DNA of 64,000 nucleotides from Caenispirillum bisanense (GTDB lineage: Bacteria > Pseudomonadota > Alphaproteobacteria > Rhodospirillales > UBA2165). A program made the position numbers and the translations under genes. The DNA is taken from contig CAMDWJ010000006.1 of assembly GCA_945877815.1 (NCBI GenBank), positions 1 to 64,000 on the forward strand, read 5' to 3'. Numbering within the stretch: the stretch's first letter is position 1; each line of letters opens with the position of its first letter. A model generated the notes under the pieces. It was not told the origin of the DNA and did no database searches. It saw only the letters and a program-made list of their open reading frames with translations. This document shows positions 8,819-19,042 of this stretch, in pieces.

Positions 8819-9868
8819 TTAGTGCGTCTGCTTGATAATCCGCACGAAAGTCTCCGCCGCCTCGATGACGCCTGCCCGCTCAACATCCAAATGCGTAACC
8901 GCGCGCATCAGGGTCGGTCCGATCACGCTCACGCGGATGCCGTCCTCAAGCAATCGACGGGCAAGATCTGGGCCCGTCCAGCCCGTCTCGGCAACATCGA
9001 AGACGACGATGTTCGTTTCCACCGCGTCGGCATCGACGATAACGCTCTGGACTTGCGCGGCGATGCGCGCGAAATCGCGCGCATTGGCGTGATCCTCGGC
9101 CAGTCGCGCAACATTGTTGTCGAGCGCATAGATTCCGGCCGCCGCCAACATGCCTGATTGCCGCATGGCGCCGCCAAGACGCTGCTTGATGCGCGCAGCC
9201 TCTGAAATGAACTGGGCCGATCCCGCCATCACCGCGCCCACCGGACAACCGAGCCCTTTCGACAGGTCGATCCATACAGAGTCGAACGGCGCCGCATACG
9301 ACGACGCCGCGATACCGCTTTCGACCGCCGCGTTAAGCAATCGCGCGCCGTCCATGTGCAACGCCATGCCGGCGGCACGCGCAACCTCCGCCACCTCGCT
9401 GACGATCGACAAAGGCCAGATCGTGCCGCCGGCCAAGTTCGCCGTTTGCTCGATTGAGACCAAACGCTGCAAGGGCGAGATGCGCGCGGGCATGCGCAGC
9501 GCCGCTTGCAATTGTTCGGCGGTAAATACGCCGCGCACGCCGTCGATAGTGCGCGCCTGCGCGCCCGCGATCGCGGCCATTCCACCCGCTTCGGAATTGA
9601 CGATATGGGCCGTCTTATCGGCAATGACCTCCTCGCCCGGCCGGCAATGGACAGCGAGTGCGATCTGATTGCACATTGTTCCGGACGGGGTGAACAGCGC
9701 CGCCTCCTTGCCGAGCAGTTTCGCCACGCGCTCCTGCAACAGGTTCGTCGTCGGATCTTCGTCGACCTGTTCGTCCCCGACTTCGGCCATCGCCATGGCT
9801 TGGCGCATCGCCGCACTCGGCCGTGTTTTGGTATCGCTAAATAGATCGATGCGGATATTCGTCGTCAT
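8819..9868 (-). CDS. Low-specificity L-threonine aldolase
   Basis: 349 residues of the beta-eliminating lyase / threonine aldolase family, a PLP enzyme splitting L-threonine or L-allo-threonine into glycine and acetaldehyde. Family landmarks include [16 protein letters not shown] at the N-terminus, [11 protein letters not shown], the [10 protein letters not shown] phosphate-side segment, [10 protein letters not shown], and the PLP lysine K204 in [13 protein letters not shown]. The ATG at 9868 overlaps the stop of the upstream DNA glycosylase gene by ATGA, so translation is coupled; a longer in-frame start within the glycosylase gene is unlikely. Confidence 0.92.
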   Translation of the reverse strand: MTTNIRIDLFSDTKTRPSAAMRQAMAMAEVGDEQVDEDPTTNLLQERVAKLLGKEAALFTPSGTMCNQIALAVHCRPGEEVIADKTAHIVNSEAGGMAAIAGAQARTIDGVRGVFTAEQLQAALRMPARISPLQRLVSIEQTANLAGGTIWPLSIVSEVAEVARAAGMALHMDGARLLNAAVESGIAASSYAAPFDSVWIDLSKGLGCPVGAVMAGSAQFISEAARIKQRLGGAMRQSGMLAAAGIYALDNNVARLAEDHANARDFARIAAQVQSVIVDADAVETNIVVFDVAETGWTGPDLARRLLEDGIRVSVIGPTLMRAVTHLDVERAGVIEAAETFVRIIKQTH

Positions 9869-10503
9869 TCCACCAGCAACCCTTCCCGCTTCATCCCGTA
9901 ATAATGCCAAAGCAGCCGCGCGGCGACGCTACGCCACGGCCGCAGAGCCTCGCCCGCCGCCATCAGTTGTGCCTTAGCGATCGGCGGCGGCAGCTTCTTG
10001 AGCGCGGCATAGCCGAGCATGACACCGAGATCGTCGACCGGCCACAAATCCGGCCGCCGCAGCGCGAACAGTAAATAGATTTCGGCGCTCCAACGCCCGA
10101 TGCCTTTGAGCTTCACCATCTCCGCGATGGCGGCTTCGTCGTCCATGCGCGCCACGGAGCGAAAACTGAAGGTGCCGTCGAGCACGGCGCGCGCGATGGA
10201 TCGGCCGTAATTCGCCTTCTGGCCGCTGAAACCGACGGCGCGCAATTCGGCATCGGTCAGCTTGATGAAAATCTCGGGCGTCATCGGCTTGGCGATGGCA
10301 TCCAGGCGCCGCGCCATGGCCTGCGCGGAATAGGTTGAAACCTGCTGCGCCGAGATGATCTTCAGTACCGTGCCGAAACCCGGCGGGCGCGTACGCAATC
10401 CCGGCAGGCCACAGGTTTTCACCAAACGCCTAAAATCGGGATCGATGCGCCCCAAAGCCTTGGCGCCGTCCTGCATCGTTTTGAGAGTTATCGTGCCGTT
10501 CAT
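9865..10503 (-). CDS. DNA-3-methyladenine glycosylase 2 family protein (AlkA-like, HhH-GPD)
   Basis: 212 residues from the ATG at 10503. It has the helix-hairpin-helix [10 protein letters not shown] at 132-141 and the catalytic-Asp region WPVDDLG at 154-160 (Asp157/158). These features define HhH-GPD base-excision enzymes that remove alkylated purines. The N-terminal TBP-like domain of full AlkA is missing, as in the shorter bacterial and archaeal members. Coupled to threonine aldolase by a 4-bp overlap, a pairing with no obvious functional logic. The gene is divergent from gloB. Confidence 0.88.
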   Translation of the reverse strand: MNGTITLKTMQDGAKALGRIDPDFRRLVKTCGLPGLRTRPPGFGTVLKIISAQQVSTYSAQAMARRLDAIAKPMTPEIFIKLTDAELRAVGFSGQKANYGRSIARAVLDGTFSFRSVARMDDEAAIAEMVKLKGIGRWSAEIYLLFALRRPDLWPVDDLGVMLGYAALKKLPPPIAKAQLMAAGEALRPWRSVAARLLWHYYGMKREGLLVE

Positions 10504-10608
10504 AATCCGTTGGTTATCCGGTTCCCGATACGCGCTGCGTGACGCAGGCTGCCTGCGCGTTATAATCGTCCGATCGCCGCAACGAAAGCGCCAGGAAGGA
10601 AGAGCCTC

Positions 10609-11400
10609 ATGCTCGTCGAACAGATCTGGACCGAAAACAACTACCGCAATTTCAATTATCTGGTCGCGTGCCCCGAGACCGGCGAGGCGCTGGCCATCGA
10701 CCCGTTGGAATACGGACTGTGTCTCGCGCGCGCCAAGCAAAAAGGCTGGAACATCACGCAGGTGCTGAACACGCACCATCATCGCGATCATACTGGCGGC
10801 AATGCCGGCGTGGTTGCCGCGACCGGCGCCAAGGTCATCGCCCATGCCAAGGCCAAGGCGGAGATTCCCGAGATGGATATCGGCCTGACCGCAGGCGACG
10901 TCGTCAAAGTGGGTCGCACCGTCGAGCTAGAAGCGCTCGATACGCCCGGCCACACCATGAGCCATATCTGCATGCTGTCGCACACCGACACACAAGCTTT
11001 GTTCTGCGGCGATACGATGTTCAATGCCGGAGTCGGCCATTGCAAAGGCGGCGGCCATCCGGACTCGCTCTACGCGAGCTTCGCCGGGCAACTCTTCAAG
11101 CTCAACGACGGCACGTTGATCTATCCCGGCCATGATTACATCGTGAACAATCTCAACTTCACGCTCGACCGCGAGCCCGACAATGCCGCTGCCAAGCAAT
11201 TGAAGGCGAAGGTCGAACACCAGAGCACACACAATGCATTCGTCACCACACTCGGTCTCGAACGCCAGATCAATACCTTCTTCCGGCTACAGAACCCGAG
11301 CGTGATCGCCAAGCTGCGCGAAAAATTCTCCGACCTGCAGGAACGTCCGGACGAAAAGTCGGTGTTCTTGAAGCTGCGCGAACTCAGGAACGACTGGTAG
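10609..11400 (+). CDS. gloB: Hydroxyacylglutathione hydrolase (glyoxalase II)
   Basis: 263 residues of the metallo-beta-lactamase fold. The binuclear metal motif H56-x-H58-x-D60-H61 (THHHRDHTGG) is intact; further ligands are the His of DTPGHTMSH, the Asp of CGDTMF and the His of YPGHDYIV. The C-terminal glutathione-binding part contains the usual RLQNPSV segment. It hydrolyses S-lactoylglutathione to lactate and glutathione, the second step of methylglyoxal detoxification. The ATG at 10609 follows AGGAAGGAAG at 10594-10603. Confidence 0.93.
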   Translation: MLVEQIWTENNYRNFNYLVACPETGEALAIDPLEYGLCLARAKQKGWNITQVLNTHHHRDHTGGNAGVVAATGAKVIAHAKAKAEIPEMDIGLTAGDVVKVGRTVELEALDTPGHTMSHICMLSHTDTQALFCGDTMFNAGVGHCKGGGHPDSLYASFAGQLFKLNDGTLIYPGHDYIVNNLNFTLDREPDNAAAKQLKAKVEHQSTHNAFVTTLGLERQINTFFRLQNPSVIAKLREKFSDLQERPDEKSVFLKLRELRNDW

Positions 11401-11418
11401 CGCCCTCCTCCGCCGTCC

Positions 11419-12666
11419 TTATTCCGCAGGCTGAGGTTCGGCCGCCATATTGGCGGCGATCGAGCGCCGCGCGACCGCCGAGGCCGCCAGCGCCACGCCG
11501 ATGGTCAGGATCATCATGCCCGCCGAGACGAAAAAGACGAGCTGCGGAAGGTGCAGATCCATCATCGTGCCGAAGAACAACGGCCCGATGACGCCGCCGA
11601 CGCCGAAGCCCGACGAGACATAACCGAAGGCCTTGCCGATGCCGCCCGCAGGTGCAACCGCGCGCACGGCGAGATCGCGCGCCGGCATGATCGCGCCAAT
11701 CATGAAGCCCGCGAAGAACAGCGCGATCAGGACACTGAAGAACGGCAAGATGGCTAGTCCGATGAGACAGAGCATCGCGGAAGCCACGAGATAGCCGAGC
11801 GACGCGGCGAAATCGAAGCGCTTCATGCGGTCGGCGACGATGCCGCCCGCGAGCACGCCGATGGTATTGCCCCATAGGTAGATGGCGAGCGCGGAATTGG
11901 CCTCGACGATATCGATCTTGTAGATCTCGATCAGCGCCGAATTGGAGAAGGTTTGGATGCCGTTGCCGGACAAAGTGGCGAAGACATAAAACAGGAACAT
12001 CATGAGCAATGGCGGGGCCAACAGGAACTTGAGCAAACTGCCGCCACCCTTGGCAGCGCCCGGCTGGCTTACCGGGGCGTAGGTCACGCCTTCGAACAGC
12101 TTGTGGCAGACAAGCAGCAAGATCGCAGTGGCACCAGCCGCCAATGCGACCACCGAGATTGCATCGCGCCAACTGCCGCCGGCGAGCAGGAAGCTCATGG
12201 CCGTGGGCGCCGCTGCAAAACCGAGAAAGCCCGCAAAGGTATGGATTGCATATGCGCGCCCGAGCCAGGGTGCGCGCACTTTGGCGGTGAGGATGGTGTA
12301 GTCGGCGGGATGGAACACGCTGTCGGCAATGCCGATGATCGCGGCGATACCGATCATGACGATGACGGCTGGGGCAAGCGACTGGCAGAACATAGCCACA
12401 GACATGATGCCGAGCCCACCGATCATGAACCAAGAGGCGCCGTAGCGGTCCGATACGATCCCGGCCGGGAACTGCCATGCCGCGGACATCAGGCCGTAGG
12501 CCGCGATCACCATGCCGAGCACAACATTGCTGACGCCGAACTCGGCGCGGATCAACGGCAGCGACGACGGGATCACGAGGACGAAGAAATGGCTCCAGAA
12601 ATGCGCCGCCGAAACCAGGGCCACGATGGACAGTTCGCGTACCTTTTCGCGGCGTTCGGCAACCAT
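11419..12666 (-). CDS. MFS transporter
   Basis: 415 residues with about 12 predicted membrane helices and the MFS loop 2-3 motif (GIVSDRYGASW near residue 63), repeated between the halves as GIVADRMKRFDF. The first helix carries SAAHFWSHFFVLVIPSSLP, seen in MFS proteins of the fosmidomycin-resistance / sugar-efflux type. Substrate unknown. The ATG at 12666 has GGAGAG 6 nt upstream; an in-frame extension upstream overlaps the next gene and is not used. It is 38 bp downstream of the TPR glycosyltransferase and may be cotranscribed with thiSG and that gene. Confidence 0.85.
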   Translation of the reverse strand: MVAERREKVRELSIVALVSAAHFWSHFFVLVIPSSLPLIRAEFGVSNVVLGMVIAAYGLMSAAWQFPAGIVSDRYGASWFMIGGLGIMSVAMFCQSLAPAVIVMIGIAAIIGIADSVFHPADYTILTAKVRAPWLGRAYAIHTFAGFLGFAAAPTAMSFLLAGGSWRDAISVVALAAGATAILLLVCHKLFEGVTYAPVSQPGAAKGGGSLLKFLLAPPLLMMFLFYVFATLSGNGIQTFSNSALIEIYKIDIVEANSALAIYLWGNTIGVLAGGIVADRMKRFDFAASLGYLVASAMLCLIGLAILPFFSVLIALFFAGFMIGAIMPARDLAVRAVAPAGGIGKAFGYVSSGFGVGGVIGPLFFGTMMDLHLPQLVFFVSAGMMILTIGVALAASAVARRSIAANMAAEPQPAE

Positions 12667-12704
12667 GAAGCTCTCCGGATTCTCTTGCGGAATCGATGGG
12701 AAAA

Positions 12705-14723
12705 CTAACCGATCGCGCGCGCCTGGGCAAACCGCAGGAATGCTGCAAATTCCGCTAGGGCCGCATCCTCGTCCCATAAGGCCAGAGAGGCCGCACGCAC
12801 CCGCGCCTCGGCATCCCTGCGGTAGTCCGCATCCAGGCCGAGCTTCAGGGCCACAGCCGCAATCCCGTCGACACTGTCGCACACGAATTCGTCGCCGAAT
12901 CCCATCGTCCGATATTGACCGAGCGTCACGCGTCCGCGCATGAATTCCCCCGCATGGGCGACCACTGGCTTGCCCAAGGCGAATGCTTCGTAAGAGGTAT
13001 TGCCGCCGGAAAAATGCGGTGCGTCGAACACTACGTCGGCGGCATCCGTCAAAGCGATGAAATCATCCGGGCTGAGCCTAGGCACGAAGCGCACACGCGG
13101 GGCGACATCGGGAATGGTCTGGGCCAAACGTTCGCGGACCTGATCCGCCCAATTGCGGACCGTGCCTTCCAGCAAGACGACCTCGGCCCTCTCGTCGCCG
13201 CGCAGAATGGATGCGATCACGCGGTCGAGATCGGGATGATGCTTGATAATGCTTTGCTGGCACAGATACAGACGTTTCGCCGGATCGAATCCGAAACTTT
13301 CCCGCGCACATGGCGTCGCCGGCAACTCGGGCCGCGCATAACGTGTCGGCAAGGTCTTCAGGCGATGGAGCTTCTCGCTGTAGTGAGCCTCCGCCCCGGT
13401 CCCCTCGATCAACTCGCTGGAGACGAACCAATCGAGATTGGGAATCCCGGTCGTATCGGGATGTCCCCACATGACCGCCTGCACGGGCGCCAAACGAGCG
13501 AATGCCAGGAAGTAAGTCCGCACATCCATGCCGATTTCGGGATAGATCAGCACATCGCATTGGGCAGCGGCGATGGCGTCGCGCGCCGGCGCCAAGCCGT
13601 CCGGCAATTTGACCAAAATGTCCGCCGCCGCCTCGATGCGCTGCGCGATGGCATCGCGTGGGCCGGGTTGCGTCGCGACGACCACTTCGAATTCGTCCTT
13701 CGGCAATCCTGCGATCAGCCCGTCCATCAGGCGGCCGACCGAGTGACGGCGGAAAAAGGCCGAGACGAAACCGACCCTGATCTTGGCGCTCACTGTGTTC
13801 GGGCCTTCGCGGCCGATATGAGGTGCCACGAACGCCAGATCGGGACAGGATTTGAGATGCACTTGCGCAGTGAGTTCCTGCAGCTCCCGGTCGCCCACCC
13901 CGTGATAGGCGAGAAAGAAATTGGTGCTCGATGTTTCCAGAAACGGATCGGTGACGCTGAGATCGGCGCCAATCAATTCGCGCAAATTAGCCGTGAGCCC
14001 GGCCCGGATTGCGGCGATATGTTCCCACGAGCGCGCGATCACCGGCGTCACAGTTGCGCGCTTGATGCGCAGGCCCGCATGATCGCGGCGCGCGAGAACG
14101 CGATCGTAGGTGGCGACGGCACGCAGGTTGTCGCCGATGCGGCGGTACGTATTACCGAGATTGATCAGCGCGCGCGCGCCGCGCGGCGCCTCCGGCCCCG
14201 CAACCTCGAAGGCGGCTTCGAAGGCTTCAGCTGCCTGATCGAGACTGCCCGCATCGTAGAAGACGTTGCCCATATTGATGAGGGCATCGACATGGGTGGG
14301 ATCGAGCGAACGCGCCTGCGCGTAGGCCAGGACCGCCGCTTCGGGCAGGTCCATCTGCTTCAGCAGATTGCCGAGATTGTAATAGGCGGCGACCGATTTG
14401 CCGTCGGCGGCGATCGCACGCTCGAACGCGGCTTTGGATTGCTCGTAGTGGCCAAGCTCCATCCAAACGACGCCGAGATTGCAGAAATAGGGTGCTCGGT
14501 CGGGCCGCAGTTGCGTCGCCTTGCGCAGAAAATAAATCGCCTGCTCGAGATGGCCGCGCTGCGCCAGCACGGTGCCGAGCAGATGCAGCGCATCGGCATG
14601 ACGTTCGTCGCGGCCGACGATGGCGGCGTAGATCTCCTGCGCCTGGCGTAGGCGTCCGGCATGGTGATGGGCTTGAGCTTCGGCGAAGAGCCGCGCGATC
14701 GCGGAAGCGGGCGTGTCGGTCAA
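12705..14723 (-). CDS. TPR-repeat protein with SPINDLY/OGT-type glycosyltransferase domain
   Basis: 672 residues. Residues 1-260 hold about seven tetratricopeptide repeats (for example [25 protein letters not shown] and [22 protein letters not shown]). The remainder is a GT41-like GT-B domain: [18 protein letters not shown] opens it, then MWGHPDTTG and a donor-site stretch [25 protein letters not shown]41 enzymes include protein O-GlcNAc and O-fucose transferases; bacterial members often modify proteins or act in envelope synthesis. The best start is a TTG at 14723 overlapping the thiSG stop, implying translational coupling; no ATG fits before the first repeat. The acceptor cannot be inferred. 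Confidence 0.85.
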   Translation of the reverse strand: MTDTPASAIARLFAEAQAHHHAGRLRQAQEIYAAIVGRDERHADALHLLGTVLAQRGHLEQAIYFLRKATQLRPDRAPYFCNLGVVWMELGHYEQSKAAFERAIAADGKSVAAYYNLGNLLKQMDLPEAAVLAYAQARSLDPTHVDALINMGNVFYDAGSLDQAAEAFEAAFEVAGPEAPRGARALINLGNTYRRIGDNLRAVATYDRVLARRDHAGLRIKRATVTPVIARSWEHIAAIRAGLTANLRELIGADLSVTDPFLETSSTNFFLAYHGVGDRELQELTAQVHLKSCPDLAFVAPHIGREGPNTVSAKIRVGFVSAFFRRHSVGRLMDGLIAGLPKDEFEVVVATQPGPRDAIAQRIEAAADILVKLPDGLAPARDAIAAAQCDVLIYPEIGMDVRTYFLAFARLAPVQAVMWGHPDTTGIPNLDWFVSSELIEGTGAEAHYSEKLHRLKTLPTRYARPELPATPCARESFGFDPAKRLYLCQQSIIKHHPDLDRVIASILRGDERAEVVLLEGTVRNWADQVRERLAQTIPDVAPRVRFVPRLSPDDFIALTDAADVVFDAPHFSGGNTSYEAFALGKPVVAHAGEFMRGRVTLGQYRTMGFGDEFVCDSVDGIAAVALKLGLDADYRRDAEARVRAASLALWDEDAALAEFAAFLRFAQARAIG

Positions 14724-15706
14724 ATCAGTCCGGCAAGCGGCGAGGATGGATCGGCGTACATCTTGCGCTTCATCCGCCCCGCCTGATAGGCGAGCCGGCC
14801 CGCCTCGACGGCGAGCTTCATGGCGCGCGCCATCTTGATGGGATCCTTCGCCTCGGCGATCGCCGTATTCATCAGCACGCCGTCGCAGCCGAGTTCCATC
14901 GCCACCGTCGCATCGGACGCGGTGCCGACGCCGGCATCGACGATGACCGGCACATGGGATTGCTCGATGATCAGACGGATACCGACCGGGTTCTGCACAC
15001 CAAGGCCCGAACCGATGGGTGCTGCCAGCGGCATGATCGCGCAGCAGCCAAGATCTTCGAGACGCTTGGCCATGATCGGATCGTCGCTGCAATAGACCAT
15101 GACCTGGAATTTTTCCTTGATCAGGATTTCGGCGGCCGCGAGCGTTTCGATCATGTTCGGATAGAGCGTCTTCTGATCGCCCAGCACTTCGAGCTTCACA
15201 AGATCCCAGCCGCCAGCTTCGCGCGCCAGTCGCAACGTGCGCAGCGCATCGTCGGCGGTGAAGCAGCCGGCCGTGTTCGGCAGGTAGATGTATTTCTTCG
15301 GATCGACGAAATCGACCAGCATCGGCTTGGTCGGATCGGAGACGTTCACGCGGCGCACGGCGACCGTCACCATATCGGCGCCCGACGCTTCGAGAGCCCG
15401 CGCGGTCTCCTCGAAATCCTTGTATTTGCCGGTGCCGACAATCAGGCGCGATTTGAGTACGTGCCCGGCCACCGTGAAGGTATCGTCGGCAACCGGCCCC
15501 TCGGGCGCGCCGCCGCCGATGAAATGCACGATCTCGAGCTTATCGCCGTCAGCCAGGTCCACCCGCTCGTATGTCGATTTTGGCACGATCTCGCGATTGC
15601 GTTCGATCGCGACCTTGCGCCCGTCGAGCCCCAGCTCGCCCAACAACTGCTGGAGCGTGATCGGGGCCGGAACGTCGCGACGTTCGCCGTTGATGGTCAC
15701 ATTCAT
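14720..15706 (-). CDS. thiSG: Fused sulfur carrier ThiS and thiazole synthase ThiG
   Basis: 328 residues. Residues 1-66 are a ThiS-like ubiquitin fold ending in Gly-Gly-Gly at 64-66; residues about 75-328 are ThiG, with the Schiff-base lysine K171 in VKLEVLGD, and [10 protein letters not shown] and [11 protein letters not shown] phosphate-binding segments. ThiG makes the thiazole phosphate of thiamin from DXP, dehydroglycine and ThiS thiocarboxylate. Here the carrier's C-terminal glycines are internal, so thiocarboxylate formation would need cleavage or another mechanism. Fused ThiSG proteins are annotated in some alphaproteobacteria. The ATG at 15706 begins the ThiS domain; an upstream extension has no family match. 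No other thi gene lies in the window and no TPP riboswitch is seen. Confidence 0.92.
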   Translation of the reverse strand: MNVTINGERRDVPAPITLQQLLGELGLDGRKVAIERNREIVPKSTYERVDLADGDKLEIVHFIGGGAPEGPVADDTFTVAGHVLKSRLIVGTGKYKDFEETARALEASGADMVTVAVRRVNVSDPTKPMLVDFVDPKKYIYLPNTAGCFTADDALRTLRLAREAGGWDLVKLEVLGDQKTLYPNMIETLAAAEILIKEKFQVMVYCSDDPIMAKRLEDLGCCAIMPLAAPIGSGLGVQNPVGIRLIIEQSHVPVIVDAGVGTASDATVAMELGCDGVLMNTAIAEAKDPIKMARAMKLAVEAGRLAYQAGRMKRKMYADPSSPLAGLI

Positions 15707-15833
15707 GGACCGAAGTATGTTCAAAGGGGCTCTCCGATGCAACACGGTTACCGGTCCGATTTGGGGTTCGCCGCCCGGACGCCAGCGTATATGATGCGCC
15801 ACTTTTATGACGCTGCTGCAGCCGGACGACGCC

Positions 15834-16277
15834 ATGAGCAAAACGATCTTTATCCTGAATGGGCCGAACCTTAACCTTCTGGGGACGCGGGAACCCGACA
15901 TCTACGGCGCCGAGACCCTGGCCGATATCGAAACGGCGTCGCACGCGCGCGCCCTGGAACTGGGGATCGTTATCGAATTCCGCCAAACGAATCTCGAAGG
16001 CGATCTGGTCAACTGGATCCAGGAGGCGCGCAGCAAGGCCGACGCGCTGATCCTGAATGCCGGCGCCTATACCCATACCTCCATCGCCATCCTCGATGCG
16101 CTGCGCGCTTTCGACAAGCCAGTGATCGAGGTGCATCTTTCGAACATCTTCCGGCGCGAGGATTACCGGAAACATTCCTATGTCTCGGAGGCCGCGACCG
16201 GAATCATTTCCGGCTTCGGATCGCACGGCTATATGCTCGGCATCGATGCGGCGGCAAAACTGATCGCAAGAAACTGA
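15834..16277 (+). CDS. aroQ: Type II 3-dehydroquinate dehydratase
   Basis: 147 residues, the usual size. It has the family signature [17 protein letters not shown], with catalytic Tyr24, then [13 protein letters not shown] and the substrate-binding [13 protein letters not shown] segment with its conserved His and Arg. It dehydrates 3-dehydroquinate to 3-dehydroshikimate in the shikimate pathway, as a dodecamer. The start at 15834 gives [10 protein letters not shown]; an in-frame ATG nine codons earlier is possible. In many alphaproteobacteria aroQ is followed by accB-accC; here an unrelated hydrolase follows. Confidence 0.95.
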   Translation: MSKTIFILNGPNLNLLGTREPDIYGAETLADIETASHARALELGIVIEFRQTNLEGDLVNWIQEARSKADALILNAGAYTHTSIAILDALRAFDKPVIEVHLSNIFRREDYRKHSYVSEAATGIISGFGSHGYMLGIDAAAKLIARN

Positions 16278-16302
16278 TCGCAATTAAAATTGGGGAGGAC
16301 AC

Positions 16303-17178
16303 ATGCTCGTCGATCTTTTGACCCTCAAGACCGCCGACGGCGTGAGCCTCGACGGGGTGCTCCGCCTTCCCGAGGTCGAAACCGATCTCACCCTGCCGGT
16401 CGATGTCGTCATCATGCATCACGGCGTCGGCGGGAATTTTTATCGCGACTCCTTCCAAGACCTGATCGCTACAAAATTATTGGAGCGCGGCTGCGCCGTC
16501 CTGCGCGTCAACAACCGCGGCCACGACCTCGCCTACAACGCCCCGCCACCGCATCGCCGTATCGGTGCTGCGTTCGAGAACGTCGACGAATGCCGCCAGG
16601 ATTGGAAAACCTGGATCGATTACGCCGAGCATCGCGGTTTTTCCAATATCTGCGTCTGGGGCCACAGCCTCGGCGCAGTCAAAAACATCTATTATCTCGC
16701 CACCGAAAACGACCCGCGTATCGCGCGCGCCATCGCGACCTCGCCGCCGCGTTTTTCCTACAGCGCCTATATCGCCCATGCCGACGGGCATCTGTTCGCC
16801 GCATCCGCGAAGGAAGGCCAAGCGCTGATCGATGCCGGGAGGCCGGATGCGATCTTCGCCATCGAGATTCCGACCTCGGCGATCATGACGCCCAAGACCT
16901 TCTTCGATAAATACGGGCCCGAGGAACGCTACGACATTCTCAAACTGCTCCCCCAAATCATCAATGTGGCCAAGACGCCGCTGCTGGTCACCATCGGCAG
17001 CCTGGAAGGACGGCCGAAAAATCCGGACCGTTTCGCCTTCCAGGGTCTGGGCGACAAGGTCTCGGCTTTGGCCAAGGGCAACCTCACCTACCGCCTAGTG
17101 GAAAGCGCCGATCATTCCTATACAGGTGTGACGGACAAATTGTGGCAGGCGATCGAGGGATGGTTGGGCGAATTGTGA
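16303..17178 (+). CDS. Alpha/beta hydrolase family protein
   Basis: 291 residues with the alpha/beta-hydrolase fold. The oxyanion-side segment is MHHGVGGNFYRDS, the nucleophile elbow is GHSLG with Ser122, and the catalytic His is probably that of ADHSYTG near 273. It resembles cytosolic serine hydrolases of the DUF1749 type, whose substrates are poorly known. No signal peptide. GGGGAGG about 8 nt upstream supports the ATG at 16303. It sits 25 bp after aroQ and 48 bp before aat, so the three may be cotranscribed. Confidence 0.8.
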   Translation: MLVDLLTLKTADGVSLDGVLRLPEVETDLTLPVDVVIMHHGVGGNFYRDSFQDLIATKLLERGCAVLRVNNRGHDLAYNAPPPHRRIGAAFENVDECRQDWKTWIDYAEHRGFSNICVWGHSLGAVKNIYYLATENDPRIARAIATSPPRFSYSAYIAHADGHLFAASAKEGQALIDAGRPDAIFAIEIPTSAIMTPKTFFDKYGPEERYDILKLLPQIINVAKTPLLVTIGSLEGRPKNPDRFAFQGLGDKVSALAKGNLTYRLVESADHSYTGVTDKLWQAIEGWLGEL

Positions 17179-17226
17179 TAGATTTCCATCTATGATGACG
17201 ATCCGAAATCGTTCTAGCATCGCGTC

Positions 17227-17928
17227 ATGAGCGGTACCAACGACCGATCACAAGATTCTGTTCTCACACCTGAAATCCTGCTGCGCGCCTATGCGGCCGG
17301 CATTTTTCCAATGGCCGAGAACAAAAATTCCGAAGAATTGTTCTGGGTCGATCCCGAATATCGCGGCGTCATCCCTCTCGCCGATTTTCATGTGCCGCGC
17401 AAATTGAAAAAACTGATCAGCGCGAAGCCCTTCGAGATCCGCCTCGATACGCAGTTCGATTCCGTCATGCGCGCCTGCGCCGCCGAGAGCGACGATCGCC
17501 GCGATACCTGGATCAATGACGAGATCGTGCGTCTTTACACAGGCCTGTTCGAGACCGGCCACGCGCACAGTGTCGAATGCTGGCTTGAAGGCGATCTCGT
17601 CGGCGGACTTTACGGCGTATCGCTGCGCGGCGCGTTTTTCGGCGAGAGCATGTTCAGCCGCGTGCGCGATGCGAGCAAGGTCGCCCTCGTCTATCTCGTC
17701 GCCCTGCTCCGGCATGGCGGATACAGCCTGCTCGATACGCAGTTCGTGACCGATCACTTACGGCAGTTCGGCGCCTTCGAGATGCCGCGCGCGCGTTACC
17801 ATACCTTTCTCGATAAGGCGTTGGTACACGAAGCGAACTTTCACTCTTCCTCGTCGTCGTTCGAATCCGCCGGCGGCTTGGATTCGCTCGTGATGGGATT
17901 TTTGCAATCGCGGACCCACACGTCATAG
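17227..17928 (+). CDS. aat: Leucyl/phenylalanyl-tRNA--protein transferase
   Basis: 233 residues matching the family throughout: [13 protein letters not shown] at the start, [14 protein letters not shown], the DRRDTWIND segment, [28 protein letters not shown], and [14 protein letters not shown]. It transfers Leu or Phe from tRNA to N-terminal Lys/Arg of proteins, creating degrons read by ClpS, which is encoded in this window at 31301-31639. The last 30 codons lie antisense to the end of the DUF2155 gene (88-bp tail-to-tail overlap). Confidence 0.95.
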   Translation: MSGTNDRSQDSVLTPEILLRAYAAGIFPMAENKNSEELFWVDPEYRGVIPLADFHVPRKLKKLISAKPFEIRLDTQFDSVMRACAAESDDRRDTWINDEIVRLYTGLFETGHAHSVECWLEGDLVGGLYGVSLRGAFFGESMFSRVRDASKVALVYLVALLRHGGYSLLDTQFVTDHLRQFGAFEMPRARYHTFLDKALVHEANFHSSSSSFESAGGLDSLVMGFLQSRTHTS

Positions 17929-18257
17929 ACCGGATGCTCCATCGCCGACAGCGCCGGCGATGAGGCGAACATCCAGCCGCGAAAAACGCCATACACCGGC
18001 TCGCCGGGTCGGGTTTCCCAAATATCGAGGAATGCCGCGCTTTCCGGCGTTTCCTCGGGCGGCCGCTTGTCGCAACTGCGGGTGATGATTTCCAGCGTGT
18101 TGAAGCGCACCGTCTCGCCGAGCGGCGCCTCGATCGTGGTGATGCGCGTCGTGACCTTGTCGAGCGCCTGCAAAACCGCGACCCCATAGGGATCGGCCTT
18201 AGCCGGGGATATGAGCGCGACGGCAACGGCGAGAGCGACGAATAGGCGACGTTTCAT
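17841..18257 (-). CDS. DUF2155 domain-containing periplasmic protein
   Basis: 138 residues with a Sec signal peptide ([15 protein letters not shown], cleavage near AKA) and the DUF2155 core: [10 protein letters not shown], a Cys at [19 protein letters not shown] and [28 protein letters not shown]. The second Cys suggests a disulfide. The family is largely restricted to alphaproteobacteria, commonly next to aat and the NDUFA12 gene; its function is unknown. The acidic tail (DSNDDEEE) is encoded on the strand opposite the end of aat. The ATG at 18257 overlaps the methyltransferase stop by ATGA. Confidence 0.88.
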   Translation of the reverse strand: MKRRLFVALAVAVALISPAKADPYGVAVLQALDKVTTRITTIEAPLGETVRFNTLEIITRSCDKRPPEETPESAAFLDIWETRPGEPVYGVFRGWMFASSPALSAMEHPVYDVWVRDCKNPITSESKPPADSNDDEEE

Positions 18258-19042
18258 TTCGGTCTCACCGCGCAAAACCGCAAGCGCACATAATCGACGG
18301 ACCAAACCCCATCGGGGGCCCTGAGCGTTGGCGCTACCTCGGCCGCAATTTCGGCCTTGGCCGCGACCCGTTCGGCTTCGGAAAGCGGTAACAAGAAACT
18401 TTGCGCAAAAGTTCCGAGCCAATCGGACAATTCTCCCGGCAAGGTCGTCGGCCGCTCGAATAGGGAAATTTCGACGACGCGAAAGCCATGATGTTCGAGA
18501 CGGGCGCGGTAGTCCTCGGGCGATGGGAAATACCATGGATCGAGAGCGGCGCCGTCGATACCGCGTCGCGCCAGCGCCGCCAGAGCCGCCGCGCGCACCT
18601 GGGCGACATTTCCGGCCCCGCCGAATTCGCCGACGAACCGCCCGCCCGGTTTGAGTGAGCGATGGACTCCGGCCAACATCGCATCCTGTCCCCGAATCCA
18701 GTGAATGGCCGCATTGGAGAAAACCGCGTCGTATTCCGACACGAATGGCAAATCCTCGCCGGCCATGAGGCGCACATCTAGCCCTAGCGCTTTGGCCGCC
18801 GCGATGAACTCGGCGCTCGGATCGATCCCGACGACGCAGGCACCCGTTGCGGCAAGGCGCTGCGTCAGCGCGCCGTCGCCGCAACCGAGATCGAGGATGC
18901 GTTCGCCGACACGCGGCGCAAGTAGCCGCAGAACAGGCTCGCCTAGGTCGGATACGAAACGCGCTGTGCGGCCGTAATCGGCCGGGTCCCAGTGCGTTTC
19001 GAACGGAACTATAGTCGCGGGATTATTTGAAGCCAGACTCAC
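18254..19042 (-). CDS. Class I SAM-dependent methyltransferase
   Basis: 262 residues from a GTG at 19042, which overlaps the end of the MlaD gene by 20 bp and has GGGGGAAG about 8 nt upstream. An ATG at 19138 would extend it much further into mlaD and is less likely. Motif I is ILDLGCGDGALT; motif II region GIDPSAEFI; motif post-II NAAIHWIRGQDAML; then LKPGGRFVGEFGG. The layout matches trans-aconitate or ubiquinone-like small-molecule methyltransferases. The substrate is unknown. It is inserted between mlaD and DUF2155. Confidence 0.83.
   Translation of the reverse strand: MSLASNNPATIVPFETHWDPADYGRTARFVSDLGEPVLRLLAPRVGERILDLGCGDGALTQRLAATGACVVGIDPSAEFIAAAKALGLDVRLMAGEDLPFVSEYDAVFSNAAIHWIRGQDAMLAGVHRSLKPGGRFVGEFGGAGNVAQVRAAALAALARRGIDGAALDPWYFPSPEDYRARLEHHGFRVVEISLFERPTTLPGELSDWLGTFAQSFLLPLSEAERVAAKAEIAAEVAPTLRAPDGVWSVDYVRLRFCAVRPK

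Noticed and set aside
12915-14651. 578-codon plus-strand frame
   Set aside because: It is antisense to the TPR glycosyltransferase; its product is a mirror artefact of the GC-rich codons.
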